Part shown: one piece after another, positions 9,958 to 18,800 of the stretch
Position numbering within the stretch: the first letter of the stretch is position 1
How the letters are laid out: each line of letters opens with the position of its first letter
Source: Adlercreutzia rubneri
GTDB lineage: Bacteria > Actinomycetota > Coriobacteriia > Coriobacteriales > Eggerthellaceae
Direction: 5' to 3'
DNA length: 64,000 nt
Assembly: GCF_009755265.1 (NCBI RefSeq)
Contig: NZ_WPOO01000010.1
Coordinates: 1 to 64,000 of the forward strand
Made by a program: the position numbers and the translations under genes
Notes under the pieces: model-generated
Seen by the model: only the letters and a program-made list of their open reading frames with translations
The model's database searches: none
Told to the model about the DNA's origin: nothing

Positions 9958-11958
9958 GTGAGCCGCAACAGGAAGCACACGCGCCGCCGCCCCAAGGCGA
10001 ATCCCCGGGGCGTTCTCACCGTGAGCGCCGGCGGCTTCGGTTTCGTGCAGACGGCCGAGGGGGAGTACTTCATCCCCGCCTCGGGCCTCGCCGGCGCCTT
10101 CGACGGCGATCTGGTGGAAATCGCGCCTCTGCGGGCCGGGGCATCGAAGGGGCGGCGAGTCGCGGATGACGACGGGGATATGACAGGTCGTCCCGCCGCC
10201 CGGGTGCTCTCGGTCGTCGACCGGGCCCACGACACGCTGGTGGGGCGCTACGAGGTGGCCGAGCCCTTCGGGGTGGTGGTCCCCGCCGATCCGCGCATTC
10301 CCTACGACGTGTTCACCATGCGCGCCGAGTCGCCCGAGGTGCCCGACGGGGCGCTCGTGCGCGTGCGCATCGCCCAGTTCCCGACGCGCCGCAGCGCCGC
10401 AACGGGCTTTGTGGAAGAGGTGCTCGCCGATACCTCCGACGCGCCGGGGGCCGGCATCGACCTCATCGTCGGCCGCCACAAGCTGGAGACGGTGTTCTCG
10501 GAGGGGGCTCTGGCTGACGCGGCCGCGGCGACCTTGGATGCGGAGGGGGCCCTGGCCGCCGGCTACCGCGACTTGCGCGACCGCTTCACCTTCACCATCG
10601 ATCCGGCCGACGCCAAAGATTTCGACGATGCGCTGTCCTTGGATTATCTGGAAGGGGAGGGGCTGTGGCGGCTCGGCGTGCACATCGCCGACGTGAGCCA
10701 CTACGTGCCCTGGGGCTCCTCGGTCGATTTGGACGCGCGTCGGCGCGCCACGAGCGTGTATCTGGCCGACCGCGTCATCCCCATGCTGCCCCCGGCTCTT
10801 TCCGACGAGCTGTGCTCGCTCGCGCCCGGCGCCGAGCGGCGTTCCATGACGGCCGACCTGTTCCTGAACGATGAGGGAGAGCTCGTGCGCTTCTCGCTGT
10901 ACCCGGCCCTCATCCGCTCGGACGCGCGCCTTTCCTACGGCGAGGCCGACGACATCCTCGTCGACTACAAGGCCGCCATCGCCGCCGGGGGCGATATTGC
11001 CTGGCGGCTCGTGGAATGCTCGCGGCTCGCCCGCGCCCGGGAGGCGGCCCGCGCCCGGGCCGGCGGCATCGACTTCGCCACGACCGAGGCCAAGGTGATC
11101 CTCGATGCGGAGGGACGGCCGACCGACATCGCGCTGCGCCGCAAGACCGACGCCACGCGCCTGGTGGAGGAGGCCATGATCCTGGCCAACGAGACCGTGG
11201 CCGGCTACCTGGAGCGGCGCGGCTTTCCCTGCCTGTACCGCGTCCACGAACCTCCGGCCTCCGATGCCTTGGGCTCGCTCATTCCCGTGTTCCAGGAGTT
11301 CGATTGGTTCGAAAAGCCCATGGAGGCGCGGCTGGTGGCGGGGGATCCGAAGGTCATCCAGGAGATTTTGACGGCAAGCGCGCCCCGCAGCGAGGGGGAG
11401 CTTGTCAGCTCGCTTCTGCTGCGGGCCATGAAAAGGGCCGACTACCGGCCCGAGAACCAGGGCCATTACGGGCTTGCCAGCGAGGCGTACTGTCATTTCA
11501 CGAGCCCCATCCGCCGCTACCCCGATTTGGTGGTGCACCGTATGCTGCGCGCCGCGCTCACGCGCCGTCCGGAGAAATTCGACCAGGAGGTGGCGGCACT
11601 TCCCTGGATCGCCGAGCACTCCTCGGCCATGGAACGGGTGGCCGAGGCGGCGGCCCGCGAGTCCCAGGAGCTGAAGATGGTCGAGTACCTGGCCGCATTC
11701 GTGGGCCAGTCCTTCTCGGCCGTGATCTCCGGCGTGGCGGCCTGGGGGCTCTACGTGCGCCTCGATTGCACGGCCGAGGGCGTCCTTCCCGTGCGGGCCT
11801 TGGGCGACGAGTACTTCGTCTTCGACCCGGTGCGCTACACGCTTGTGGGCGACGAGTCGGGGAAGGTCTACCGGCTGGGCCAGCGCGTCGCCGTCACGCT
11901 GAAGAGCGCTGACGCGACCACCGCCTCCCTGGAGTTCGTGCTGGCCGGAAGACGCTGA
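9958..11958 (+). CDS. rnr: Ribonuclease R / RNase II family exoribonuclease
   Basis: 3'-5' exoribonuclease (666 residues) that degrades structured RNA. After a basic start (SRNRKHTRRRPK) come cold-shock-like OB segments, then the RNB catalytic domain with the acidic signature FTIDPADAKDFDDALSLDY, HIADVSHYV and FTSPIRRYPDLVVHRML, and a C-terminal S1 domain (SFSAVISGVAAWGLYVRLD). The GTG start follows GGGAAGGGAGA. It lies about 60 bases after the S41 gene and is probably co-transcribed with it. A minus-strand frame that covers this whole gene is a codon-phase shadow. Confidence 0.95.
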   Translation: MSRNRKHTRRRPKANPRGVLTVSAGGFGFVQTAEGEYFIPASGLAGAFDGDLVEIAPLRAGASKGRRVADDDGDMTGRPAARVLSVVDRAHDTLVGRYEVAEPFGVVVPADPRIPYDVFTMRAESPEVPDGALVRVRIAQFPTRRSAATGFVEEVLADTSDAPGAGIDLIVGRHKLETVFSEGALADAAAATLDAEGALAAGYRDLRDRFTFTIDPADAKDFDDALSLDYLEGEGLWRLGVHIADVSHYVPWGSSVDLDARRRATSVYLADRVIPMLPPALSDELCSLAPGAERRSMTADLFLNDEGELVRFSLYPALIRSDARLSYGEADDILVDYKAAIAAGGDIAWRLVECSRLARAREAARARAGGIDFATTEAKVILDAEGRPTDIALRRKTDATRLVEEAMILANETVAGYLERRGFPCLYRVHEPPASDALGSLIPVFQEFDWFEKPMEARLVAGDPKVIQEILTASAPRSEGELVSSLLLRAMKRADYRPENQGHYGLASEAYCHFTSPIRRYPDLVVHRMLRAALTRRPEKFDQEVAALPWIAEHSSAMERVAEAAARESQELKMVEYLAAFVGQSFSAVISGVAAWGLYVRLDCTAEGVLPVRALGDEYFVFDPVRYTLVGDESGKVYRLGQRVAVTLKSADATTASLEFVLAGRR

Positions 11959-12004
11959 GGGATGGGGTTGTTGAGGGAGCTGCGAGGGGGAAGGGAAATC
12001 GAGT

Positions 12005-12955
12005 ATGGTAAGCATTTACATCGCGCTGTATCTGTTTCTCGCTGGCACGGGGGCCGGCGCGTTTCTTATCGGTGCCGTCGTCGATATGGTTCTGCGCTTT
12101 CGTCCTCGTGCAGCGGGAGGATGGTTTGCGCGTGTGAGCGCTGTTACCGATGCCGGTTTGATCCTCGGTCCGGTGCTTGTGGCGGTGAGCGCGCTTTTTC
12201 TTTTTCTCGACTTGGGTGTGCCCGATCGGGTGTTTCACCTCTTTCTTGCTTCGACCTCCAGTCTTCTTTCCATGGGTGCGTGGGCTATTCTGGTATTTTG
12301 CGTGATGGCGACGCTCGCATTGGTCCTGGGGTCACTTGCTGACGGCGAAGGGGATGGCTATGAATACGAGCTTGCTCCAGGGAAGGTTGTTCTGCGTGTG
12401 TGCGAGTTTGCCTGCAGTTTGGTGGCCATGGGAATGGCATTGTTCGTGGTGGTGTATTCTGGCATCTTTCTCGCCATGTATCCTTCGCTCCCCTTTCTTC
12501 ACACAGGATGGGTTCCCGTGCTTTTCGTGGCTTCAGCGTTGGCGTGCGGGCTCGCGGCGCTCATAGTGACGGCGTTTTTCCGCTTGGCTTCGCCTGGCAT
12601 GCAGCTGGCTACCAATGCGCTGCTGCCGCTCGATATGGTCTTCGTCATCGTCGAAGCGCTTGTTTTAGCGGGTTTTCTTGCCAGCTGCTTTGCCTCGGAT
12701 GGGCCAGCGGGCACCTCGGCCCAGTCGCTAATGAGCGGGAGCATAGCACCGCTGTTTTGGGCTGGAGTAGTGATGATGGGGCTTGTTGCGCCTTTCTCCG
12801 TTGATGCTGTCTGTCGCCGTCTGCCCGCGCCGGTGGCTGTGGTGCTAGGGAGTACTTGTGCGTTGGTGGGAGGTTTGTGCCTTCGAATGGCGCTGCTCAT
12901 GGCTACCGAAAGATTTAATCTTGTCTTCATGAGCGCGCTGGGCTTCTGGAGCTAA
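12005..12955 (+). CDS. NrfD/DmsC-like integral membrane subunit
   Basis: Hydrophobic protein of 316 residues with eight or nine predicted membrane segments, opening with LFLAGTGAGAFLIGAVVDM. Such proteins anchor molybdoenzyme/ferredoxin pairs and pass electrons between the quinone pool and the Fe-S subunit. A catalytic subunit and ferredoxin lie 1.8-5.5 kb downstream, separated from this gene by a regulator and an SPFH gene, which is an unusual order. Base composition drops here relative to rnr (many TTT, GTT and TTG codons), so the module may have been acquired. AGGGGGAAGGG precedes the ATG. Confidence 0.82.
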   Translation: MVSIYIALYLFLAGTGAGAFLIGAVVDMVLRFRPRAAGGWFARVSAVTDAGLILGPVLVAVSALFLFLDLGVPDRVFHLFLASTSSLLSMGAWAILVFCVMATLALVLGSLADGEGDGYEYELAPGKVVLRVCEFACSLVAMGMALFVVVYSGIFLAMYPSLPFLHTGWVPVLFVASALACGLAALIVTAFFRLASPGMQLATNALLPLDMVFVIVEALVLAGFLASCFASDGPAGTSAQSLMSGSIAPLFWAGVVMMGLVAPFSVDAVCRRLPAPVAVVLGSTCALVGGLCLRMALLMATERFNLVFMSALGFWS

Positions 12956-13055
12956 CGGGTGGCTTCCTCTTCGGTGCTATAGAAGCTGAGAGGGTGCTTT
13001 GCTGTCGTCGTCCTCTGTGATACTATGACGCAATCACTTAGAGAAGGACGATACC

Positions 13056-13496
13056 ATGAACATGGCGGAGACAGCATCGAATATATCAGCACAGGCGAAA
13101 GCCGATCCTATTAGCGACTTTCGCATTAACGAGAAGAGCGTCGTCCCTATCTGGATTCAAATTCGCAAGCGGTTGGTGTACTTGATATCGTCAGGCAAGT
13201 TCGAGCGAGGTGAGAGACTGCCATCGGTTCGAGAGCTATCAGTGCAGCTGGGAGTCAATTACAATACTGTGAACAAGGTGTACCAGGATCTTGAGCGCGA
13301 TGGCTACATCTACACCCAACGTGGCCGCGGAACATACGTCTCCGACCTCAAGAACGCTCATCTTTCGGTTGTTGATGGCGACGTGGAAGCGCTCGCCGTT
13401 GATTTTGTCCAGCAGGCGCTCACGGCAGGGATGTCGGCGGAGGATATCCATGATCTTGTGTCCGAGCAGCTCATTCTGCTCGGTGGAGTAGCCTAG
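13056..13496 (+). CDS. GntR-family regulator, YtrA-like
   Basis: Small transcription factor of 146 residues. It has an N-terminal winged helix-turn-helix (PIWIQIRKRLVYLI, then RLPSVRELSVQLGVNYNTVNKVYQDLERDGYI and a GRGTYV wing, quoted in parts) and only a short C-terminal helical part. That architecture is the YtrA subgroup, which usually represses its own operon with membrane proteins. GAGAAGGACG precedes the ATG. The SPFH gene follows after 22 bases, so the two are probably co-expressed. Palindromes upstream of the molybdoenzyme gene (14602-14617, 14631-14662) are candidate targets, by inference only. Confidence 0.88.
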   Translation: MNMAETASNISAQAKADPISDFRINEKSVVPIWIQIRKRLVYLISSGKFERGERLPSVRELSVQLGVNYNTVNKVYQDLERDGYIYTQRGRGTYVSDLKNAHLSVVDGDVEALAVDFVQQALTAGMSAEDIHDLVSEQLILLGGVA

Positions 13497-13518
13497 CACC
13501 AGTTCAAGGGGGAGAAGG

Positions 13519-14451
13519 GTGAGAAGTAAGGCGAAGCAGGCGCGAGAGGCCGAGCAGGCTCCTGCGCGCGTTAAGGCATTGACGGGGTCTATGGCGGCGC
13601 CGACGGCGAAAAAGACGTCGCGTAACAGCGTTTACCTGTTCGCTATAGCGCTCTTCTTGACTTCCGGCGGTCTGTTCGCGTTCCTTGTGTGGAACGCATC
13701 GCTGCCCGTGGCCCTTTTGGGCGGCGTAGCAGTGGGTCTGGTGGCCTCGAGTACCGTTCGCATCGCTCCGCAGTGGGAGCGTGTCGTGGTTCTGCGCCTA
13801 GGGAAGTTCAATCGCATCGATGGACCAGGATTATATGTGGTTGCTCCTGTTGTCGAATCAGTGGCTGCGCGAGTTGACCAGCGCATTATCACCACGCCGT
13901 TCTCGGCTGAGGAGGCTGTGACGGCCGACCTTGTGCCGCTCGGCATCGATGCGGTGTTGTTCTGGATGGTTTGGGATCCCAAAGACGCCTGCGTGGAGGT
14001 GGAAGACTATTCATCGGCGGTATGGTGGGCTGCTCAAACCGCCCTGCGCGATGCGGTGGGTCGCATCAATCTCGCCGAGGTGGCGACGCGCCGCGAGCAA
14101 TTGGACAATGAGATAAAAGCGATCCTCGAAGAGAAAACGCGTGCGTGGGGCATCACGGTTGTCTCGGTGGAGATTCGCGATATCGCTGTGCCGTCAGAGT
14201 TGCAGGACGCTTTGTCCAAAGAGGCCCAAGCTGAGCGAGAGCGTAACTCGCGTCTGCTTCTCGCCGAGGTGGAAAAGGACATCTCTGAGATGTTTGTAGA
14301 GGCGGCAGCGGTTTACGAGCGCAACGATAAGGCACTTCAGTTGCGTACGATGAACCTCATTTATGAGTCTGTGAAAGAAAAGGGCGGCCTTGTTATCGCT
14401 CCGAGCGCCTTCGGTGAGGCTTTTAACAATATTGATGGTTTCTTGAAGTAG
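13519..14451 (+). CDS. SPFH/band-7 (stomatin-like) membrane protein
   Basis: Slipin-type protein of 310 residues. Two adjacent hydrophobic stretches (residues about 35-80) form a membrane hairpin. The SPFH domain follows, with RVVVLRLGKFNRIDGPGLYV, the segment WWAAQTALRDAVGRINLAEV, and a long charged coiled-coil tail (LQDALSKEAQAERERNSRLL). Members form oligomeric membrane microdomains, often with a membrane protease, but no NfeD partner is seen here. The GTG start has GGGGGAGAAGG upstream. Its place between a YtrA-like regulator and a reductase suggests an envelope-stress or enzyme-assembly role. Confidence 0.88.
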   Translation: MRSKAKQAREAEQAPARVKALTGSMAAPTAKKTSRNSVYLFAIALFLTSGGLFAFLVWNASLPVALLGGVAVGLVASSTVRIAPQWERVVVLRLGKFNRIDGPGLYVVAPVVESVAARVDQRIITTPFSAEEAVTADLVPLGIDAVLFWMVWDPKDACVEVEDYSSAVWWAAQTALRDAVGRINLAEVATRREQLDNEIKAILEEKTRAWGITVVSVEIRDIAVPSELQDALSKEAQAERERNSRLLLAEVEKDISEMFVEAAAVYERNDKALQLRTMNLIYESVKEKGGLVIAPSAFGEAFNNIDGFLK

Positions 14452-14601
14452 CCCACGGCTATCCGGTGCCGATCCAGTTCCGTTAGTGCCGAAATTGCGA
14501 GCGGATGTATCCTCCATGGTGTTCGATTTGCAATAAAAGCGCACCATAGTTCTCAGCATTGAGCAGTGAGACCGCGTATCTTCTCAAAAGGGGTTCCATT
14601 A

Positions 14602-14617
14602 TATCCTAAATAGGATA
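14602..14617. promoter_or_regulatory. Candidate operator: TATCCTA-aa-TAGGATA
   Basis: A perfect palindrome with 7-bp arms and a 2-base centre lies about 120 bp upstream of the molybdoenzyme start. The rest of the 286-bp gap after the SPFH gene (14452-14737) holds no gene. The regulator is unknown; the nearby GntR-type protein is one candidate. Confidence 0.5.
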
Positions 14618-14630
14618 ATCAAAGTTATTG

Positions 14631-14662
14631 ATTGTCATAGTTGAGTAGTGTACCCTGACAAT
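14631..14662. promoter_or_regulatory. Second inverted repeat upstream of the reductase: ATTGTCA-N18-TGACAAT
   Basis: Exact 7-bp arms flank 18 bases (14631-14637 and 14656-14662), next to the palindrome at 14602. A dimeric regulator could bind the pair, or it could mark the promoter. No convincing -35/-10 set could be assigned. Confidence 0.4.
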
Positions 14663-14737
14663 AGGCATTTGAGGATGCCAGGGGAATGTCCTCTGCAGAG
14701 GGCAGGGGAATCCCTTTAGTTTAGAGGGAGGTACACC

Positions 14738-17479
14738 ATGAGCGAGAACGACTTGAACGTCAGTCGCCGAGGGTTCGTGGCAGGAGCCGGCGCTGCGGCT
14801 CTCACCGCTGGACTGGTGGGTTGCTCGTCGGGTACGGCAGAGAAGGAGGGAACCGATCTGGCGATCACCTCGCCGGAGAAGACGGCTTACGATCCGAACG
14901 CGGGCGAATGGATTCCCACCACTTGCAACATGTGCTTCAACAACTGCTCGATCAAGGCGCATGTTATCGATGGCGTGATCGTGGAGTTGACGGGCAATCC
15001 GGATAGCCCTATCGGCTATGGCCACATTTGTGGAAAAGGTGCCGCAGGCATCATGCAGCAGTACGATCCGAACCGTATCACCAAACCCATGAAGCGCACG
15101 AATCCCGAAAAGGGGATCGACATCGATCCGGGCTGGGTCGAGATCAGCTGGGACGAAGCGTACGATCTTGTCGATGAGGCGTTCTCGAAGGCAGTTGCGG
15201 AATATCCCGGAGCTCTTGGGAGCATGTCCATGGTCGCTAGCCAAACGGGCAGCTTGGTCAAGGGCATGGCGCTCGGTGCGCTCTACGGCGCCTATGAGCC
15301 GGCTAATGCCATTGCCGATTTGTGCGGCACCGGCGTTCACCAGGTAAGCTACATCTATACGGGGGCGGGCAACGCGAAGCCCGATTACGAGTATTGCAAC
15401 TACCTCATTCAGTTCGGCACCAATGCTGGCGTTGCCACGCGTCACGGCTTCAATATGACGGCCGAGCTTTTCTCCAAGCGTCGCGCGGAGGGGATGCGTC
15501 TCGTCAACTTCGATCCTCATATGTCGGCGGGCGCCGAAGCCGCTGACCTTTGGGTGCCGATACGTCCCAGCACCGACGCCGCTGCTGCGCTGGCAATGGC
15601 GAACGTCCTCGTGAACGAGCTGGGGATCTTCGATGCCGAGTATCTAACGAACCGCACGAACGGCCCGGCTCTCGTCAGCGATGAGACGCAGCGCATCTTG
15701 CGTCATCCCGAGTCGAACAAGGCGCTCTACATGGATGCGTCCGACAACACTGCCAAGCCCTACGACGAGTGCGTGCAGCCAGTGCTGGAAGGCACGTTTG
15801 AGGTTGATGGCGCTGCTTGCACAACGGCGTTTACCCTTTACAAGGCCCATATTTCGCGCTATACACCTGAATATCAAGAAGAGATCACTACGGTTCCCGC
15901 CGCTACTATTCGTCAGATCGCCAAAGAGTTTGGCGAGGCTGCCCATATCGGCGAGACCATCGAGGTCGGCGGGGTGACGATGCCTTACCGCCCTGTTTGC
16001 GTCGATCTGTTCTCCGGTCTGACGCGGCACAAACATGCTTACCATGCCTGCTGGTCTGTCATCATGCTGAATGTTATCGTGGGTGCCGCGAACTCGGTGG
16101 GAGGCCTTATCGGATTCGATCCCGCCTGCAACGGCATTACCGATGACCCTGAGAACGTTGTTCAGTTCCGTCCCTCAATTTGGGAGGAAGACGGCTTCAT
16201 GAACGACGTTTCGCTGCTCATGGCCTATCCCGGCTCGTACTACGAGCGCGTGCGCAAGCCGATTGAGGAGTACAAGCCGACCGATATGAGTATGCTCGCC
16301 CTCCAGCCGCTCGGAGAGGACGCGCATTTCTTCAACCTGGCCCAGTGCGATCCCGATTTGTACGGCACTCAGCCTATCAAGGCCGCGCTTGTTTACGGCT
16401 GCAATCCCATCAAATGGTGGGGCAACCATGACGAGCAGATCGAAATGCTGAAGAATCTCGATTTCATCGTGGGCGTCGACCTGTTCCTCAACGAATCCTC
16501 CTACTTGTATGATGTGTTCCTTCCTGAGGCGAACTATCTCGAGCGAATCGATCCTTTGCCTCACATGTTCTTCAACCACCGGGTGATCTGCGGCTTGGAT
16601 GTGCCGTGGGCATATCCGATCATGCAGCCGGTTGTCGAGCCGAAGGACGGCGTGAAGTCCATTTTCGAGATAATGGGCGATCTTGCCGACCGCAGGGGCA
16701 TGACCGCGAATTACGTTGGGCTTATGAACATGGTGTACCGGGTTAAGGATGAATACTCTGTTCCCATGGATCAGCCTTTCGACCTCGAGGCGTTCGCGAA
16801 TTCCGTTGCCAAGAGCCTCGTCGACGAGGAGCATGACTTCGAGTGGTTTAAAGAGCATGGCGTCTACACGCATCCGCGCGACGTTGATGAGGTGTACATT
16901 TGGGCTAACAATGCGCCCGGTAAAGTTCCGTTGTACTGGGATTTCATGTTTGAAGCGAAGGAGAAGGTTGAAAAGACCGTTGAGGAGCTCGGTATCTATT
17001 GGGAAACTGATGACTATCAGCCGTTCCCGGATTGGAAGCCTTGCACGGAATGGGAGGTGACCGATCCCGATTTCACCTTGTTCCCCATTTACTACACCGA
17101 TTCCATCAATGTCGACTCGTGGGGCCTCGGCAATCCCTATATCAACGAGGTTAACGAGTCCAACCCTTACGCTTACGCTGTGGAAATGAACGCTGCCGTG
17201 GCTTCGGAAAAGGGGCTTGCCGATGGCGATAAGATTCGTCTCGTCAGCCAGCACGATTCCTCCGTTGAGGGCATCCTCATGACTTCGGAGAAGATCCATC
17301 CCGAATGCATGGCCGTCATCTGCGGATCATGGGGCTCCCATTCGGAGTTTATTCCGAGCAGCAAGGGCAAGGGAACGCCTATCGCCCACCTCGCGCCAGG
17401 CCATGATCCCAAGCGTTTTGACTACATTTGCTCGGCGCTCGATCAGACGGTTCGCGTCAAAGTTGAGAAGATTTCCTAG
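14738..17479 (+). CDS. Tat-exported molybdopterin oxidoreductase, DMSO-reductase family catalytic subunit
   Basis: Bis-MGD enzyme of 913 residues. The N-terminus carries a twin-arginine signal (SRRGFVAGAGAAALTAGLVG) ending in a lipobox-like GCSS. A [4Fe-4S] motif follows (CNMCFNNC, then GHICGKGAAG about 27 residues on). Cofactor-binding stretches include VYGCNPIKWWGNHDEQ and SWGSHSEFIP. The Mo ligand may be the Cys in ADLCGTGVH, but this is tentative. The overall look recalls the many orphan reductases and catechol dehydroxylases of Eggerthella relatives; the substrate cannot be told from sequence. A GAGGGAGG site precedes the ATG. The ferredoxin subunit follows after 13 bases. Confidence 0.92.
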   Translation: MSENDLNVSRRGFVAGAGAAALTAGLVGCSSGTAEKEGTDLAITSPEKTAYDPNAGEWIPTTCNMCFNNCSIKAHVIDGVIVELTGNPDSPIGYGHICGKGAAGIMQQYDPNRITKPMKRTNPEKGIDIDPGWVEISWDEAYDLVDEAFSKAVAEYPGALGSMSMVASQTGSLVKGMALGALYGAYEPANAIADLCGTGVHQVSYIYTGAGNAKPDYEYCNYLIQFGTNAGVATRHGFNMTAELFSKRRAEGMRLVNFDPHMSAGAEAADLWVPIRPSTDAAAALAMANVLVNELGIFDAEYLTNRTNGPALVSDETQRILRHPESNKALYMDASDNTAKPYDECVQPVLEGTFEVDGAACTTAFTLYKAHISRYTPEYQEEITTVPAATIRQIAKEFGEAAHIGETIEVGGVTMPYRPVCVDLFSGLTRHKHAYHACWSVIMLNVIVGAANSVGGLIGFDPACNGITDDPENVVQFRPSIWEEDGFMNDVSLLMAYPGSYYERVRKPIEEYKPTDMSMLALQPLGEDAHFFNLAQCDPDLYGTQPIKAALVYGCNPIKWWGNHDEQIEMLKNLDFIVGVDLFLNESSYLYDVFLPEANYLERIDPLPHMFFNHRVICGLDVPWAYPIMQPVVEPKDGVKSIFEIMGDLADRRGMTANYVGLMNMVYRVKDEYSVPMDQPFDLEAFANSVAKSLVDEEHDFEWFKEHGVYTHPRDVDEVYIWANNAPGKVPLYWDFMFEAKEKVEKTVEELGIYWETDDYQPFPDWKPCTEWEVTDPDFTLFPIYYTDSINVDSWGLGNPYINEVNESNPYAYAVEMNAAVASEKGLADGDKIRLVSQHDSSVEGILMTSEKIHPECMAVICGSWGSHSEFIPSSKGKGTPIAHLAPGHDPKRFDYICSALDQTVRVKVEKIS

Positions 17480-17492
17480 GGAGGGATAAGCT

Positions 17493-18101
17493 ATGACGTA
17501 TGGAATGCTCATCGATCTTAAGAAGTGCATTGGCTGCCATGCCTGCGCCGTTGCGTGCAAAGAGGCCCATGGAACGCCGCCTAAGGTAACGCGCGCCCAT
17601 GTGGAGATCGAGTACGTCGGCGAGTATCCCGACGTTCGCATGACGGCCTATCCCATGCTGTGCATGCATTGCGAGAACGCTCCGTGTGTTGAGGTGTGCC
17701 CAACCGGGGCCTCGTTCAAGCGCGAGGATGGCATTGTCGCGATCAACAAGGACGAGTGCATCGGTTGCAAGTCGTGCATGAGCGCTTGTCCTTACGGAGC
17801 TCGTTATTACCGCGAGGATGAGAACGGGTATTTTGGCGAGACGCTCAACGAGTACGAGGAGATTATGTATCCCACGATGCCCAAGGGCACCGTTGACAAG
17901 TGCACGTTCTGCGCCGATCGCATCGATGCGGGCGACGGGCGCGTCCAGGCCTGTGTGGCCGCTTGCCCCGCTGGCGCTCGCGTATTCGGAGAACTTGACG
18001 ATCTTCGCTCCCAGGCCGAGGCAGCCGAGGGCTTCCAGCTATTGTCCGAGGAGGGCACGAACCCGTCGGTGTGGTATCTGCCGAAGAAGGTGAATGCATA
18101 A
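17493..18101 (+). CDS. DmsB-like ferredoxin subunit with four [4Fe-4S] clusters
   Basis: Electron-transfer partner of the upstream molybdoenzyme (202 residues). Four Cys clusters are visible: CIGCHACAVACKEAHG, CMHCENAPCVEVCPTGA, CIGCKSCMSACPYGARYY, and CTFCADRIDAGDGRVQAC followed by CPAGAR. It would relay electrons between the NrfD-type membrane subunit at 12005 and the catalytic subunit. A good GGGAGGGATAAG site precedes the ATG. A strong terminator lies 34 bases after the stop. Confidence 0.94.
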   Translation: MTYGMLIDLKKCIGCHACAVACKEAHGTPPKVTRAHVEIEYVGEYPDVRMTAYPMLCMHCENAPCVEVCPTGASFKREDGIVAINKDECIGCKSCMSACPYGARYYREDENGYFGETLNEYEEIMYPTMPKGTVDKCTFCADRIDAGDGRVQACVAACPAGARVFGELDDLRSQAEAAEGFQLLSEEGTNPSVWYLPKKVNA

Positions 18102-18134
18102 GCAAGAGGGAGCACGTCTTAACTGACCTCTCCC

Positions 18135-18172
18135 AGATGGCGTCCGTTCTTTGCGGACGCCATCTTTTTTTT
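18135..18172 (+). terminator. Rho-independent terminator of the reductase operon
   Basis: AGATGGCGTCCG (18135-18146) pairs perfectly with CGGACGCCATCT (18154-18165) around a 7-base loop, followed by eight T. Confidence 0.95.
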
Positions 18173-18338
18173 CAGCGATCTGCAAATAAGGGGGGGGAGA
18201 ATAGGGCGTCTGGCGCAGATGACCGCAGCTTAACAGGTCGTCAAGGGGTCATCGTCGGATGGGATCATCGCGAGGCGGCGACGGCTGCGGCACGGTATGG
18301 TGGATGCACGCGCAAGACCCGATGAAGGGAGATTCACC

Positions 18339-18632
18339 ATGAGTTTCATCGATAAGATGAAGGAAGCCGGCGAGGACATCAAGGAGGCGTTCCAGGATGG
18401 CGCCCACGATTTGGCCGATAAGGCGGGCGACCTGAAGGACGCCGCTGCCGAGAAGGCCGCCGACTTGAAGGATGCTGCCGCCGAGAAGGCCGGCGATCTG
18501 AAGGACGCCGCCGCCGACGCCGCCGAAAAGGCCAAGGATGCGGCCGATACCGCCAAGGAGAAGGCTGCCGATGCCGCCGATGCCGCCAAGGACAAGGCTG
18601 ACGACGCCAAGAAGGCCGCCGAGGACAAGTAA
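18339..18632 (+). CDS. Small LEA/apolipophorin-like protein of 11-residue repeats
   Basis: Protein of 97 residues made almost only of Ala, Lys, Asp and Glu. After MSFIDKMKEAGEDIKEAF it repeats an 11-mer of the type DLKDAAAEKAG, ending in KKAAEDK. Such repeats form long amphipathic helices and occur in group-3 LEA and YtxH-like stress proteins. A role in membrane or desiccation/osmotic protection is likely from the family look but unproven. The ATG at 18339 has GAAGGGA upstream; a longer frame from 18297 lacks one. It is monocistronic, ending in its own hairpin. Confidence 0.82.
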   Translation: MSFIDKMKEAGEDIKEAFQDGAHDLADKAGDLKDAAAEKAADLKDAAAEKAGDLKDAAADAAEKAKDAADTAKEKAADAADAAKDKADDAKKAAEDK

Positions 18633-18684
18633 CGCGCCGGACGCTCCGGGCCACAGTGTTCGGGGCGCTTGGATGGAAAAGGGA

Positions 18685-18726
18685 AAGCCCGCTGCTTGGA
18701 AATCCCCGAGCAGCGGGCTTCTCTGT
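18685..18726 (+). terminator. Terminator after the LEA-like gene
   Basis: AAGCCCGCTGCT (18685-18696) pairs with AGCAGCGGGCTT (18709-18720). A mixed T-rich tail (CTCTGTTCTGTT) follows. Confidence 0.8.
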
Positions 18727-18800
18727 TCTGTTAGCATGATCTCTCGTGAAAAATCAGCGGTCGTGCTCGTCGGGGCGCGGCTCGTTTAAAGGAGACGTTA

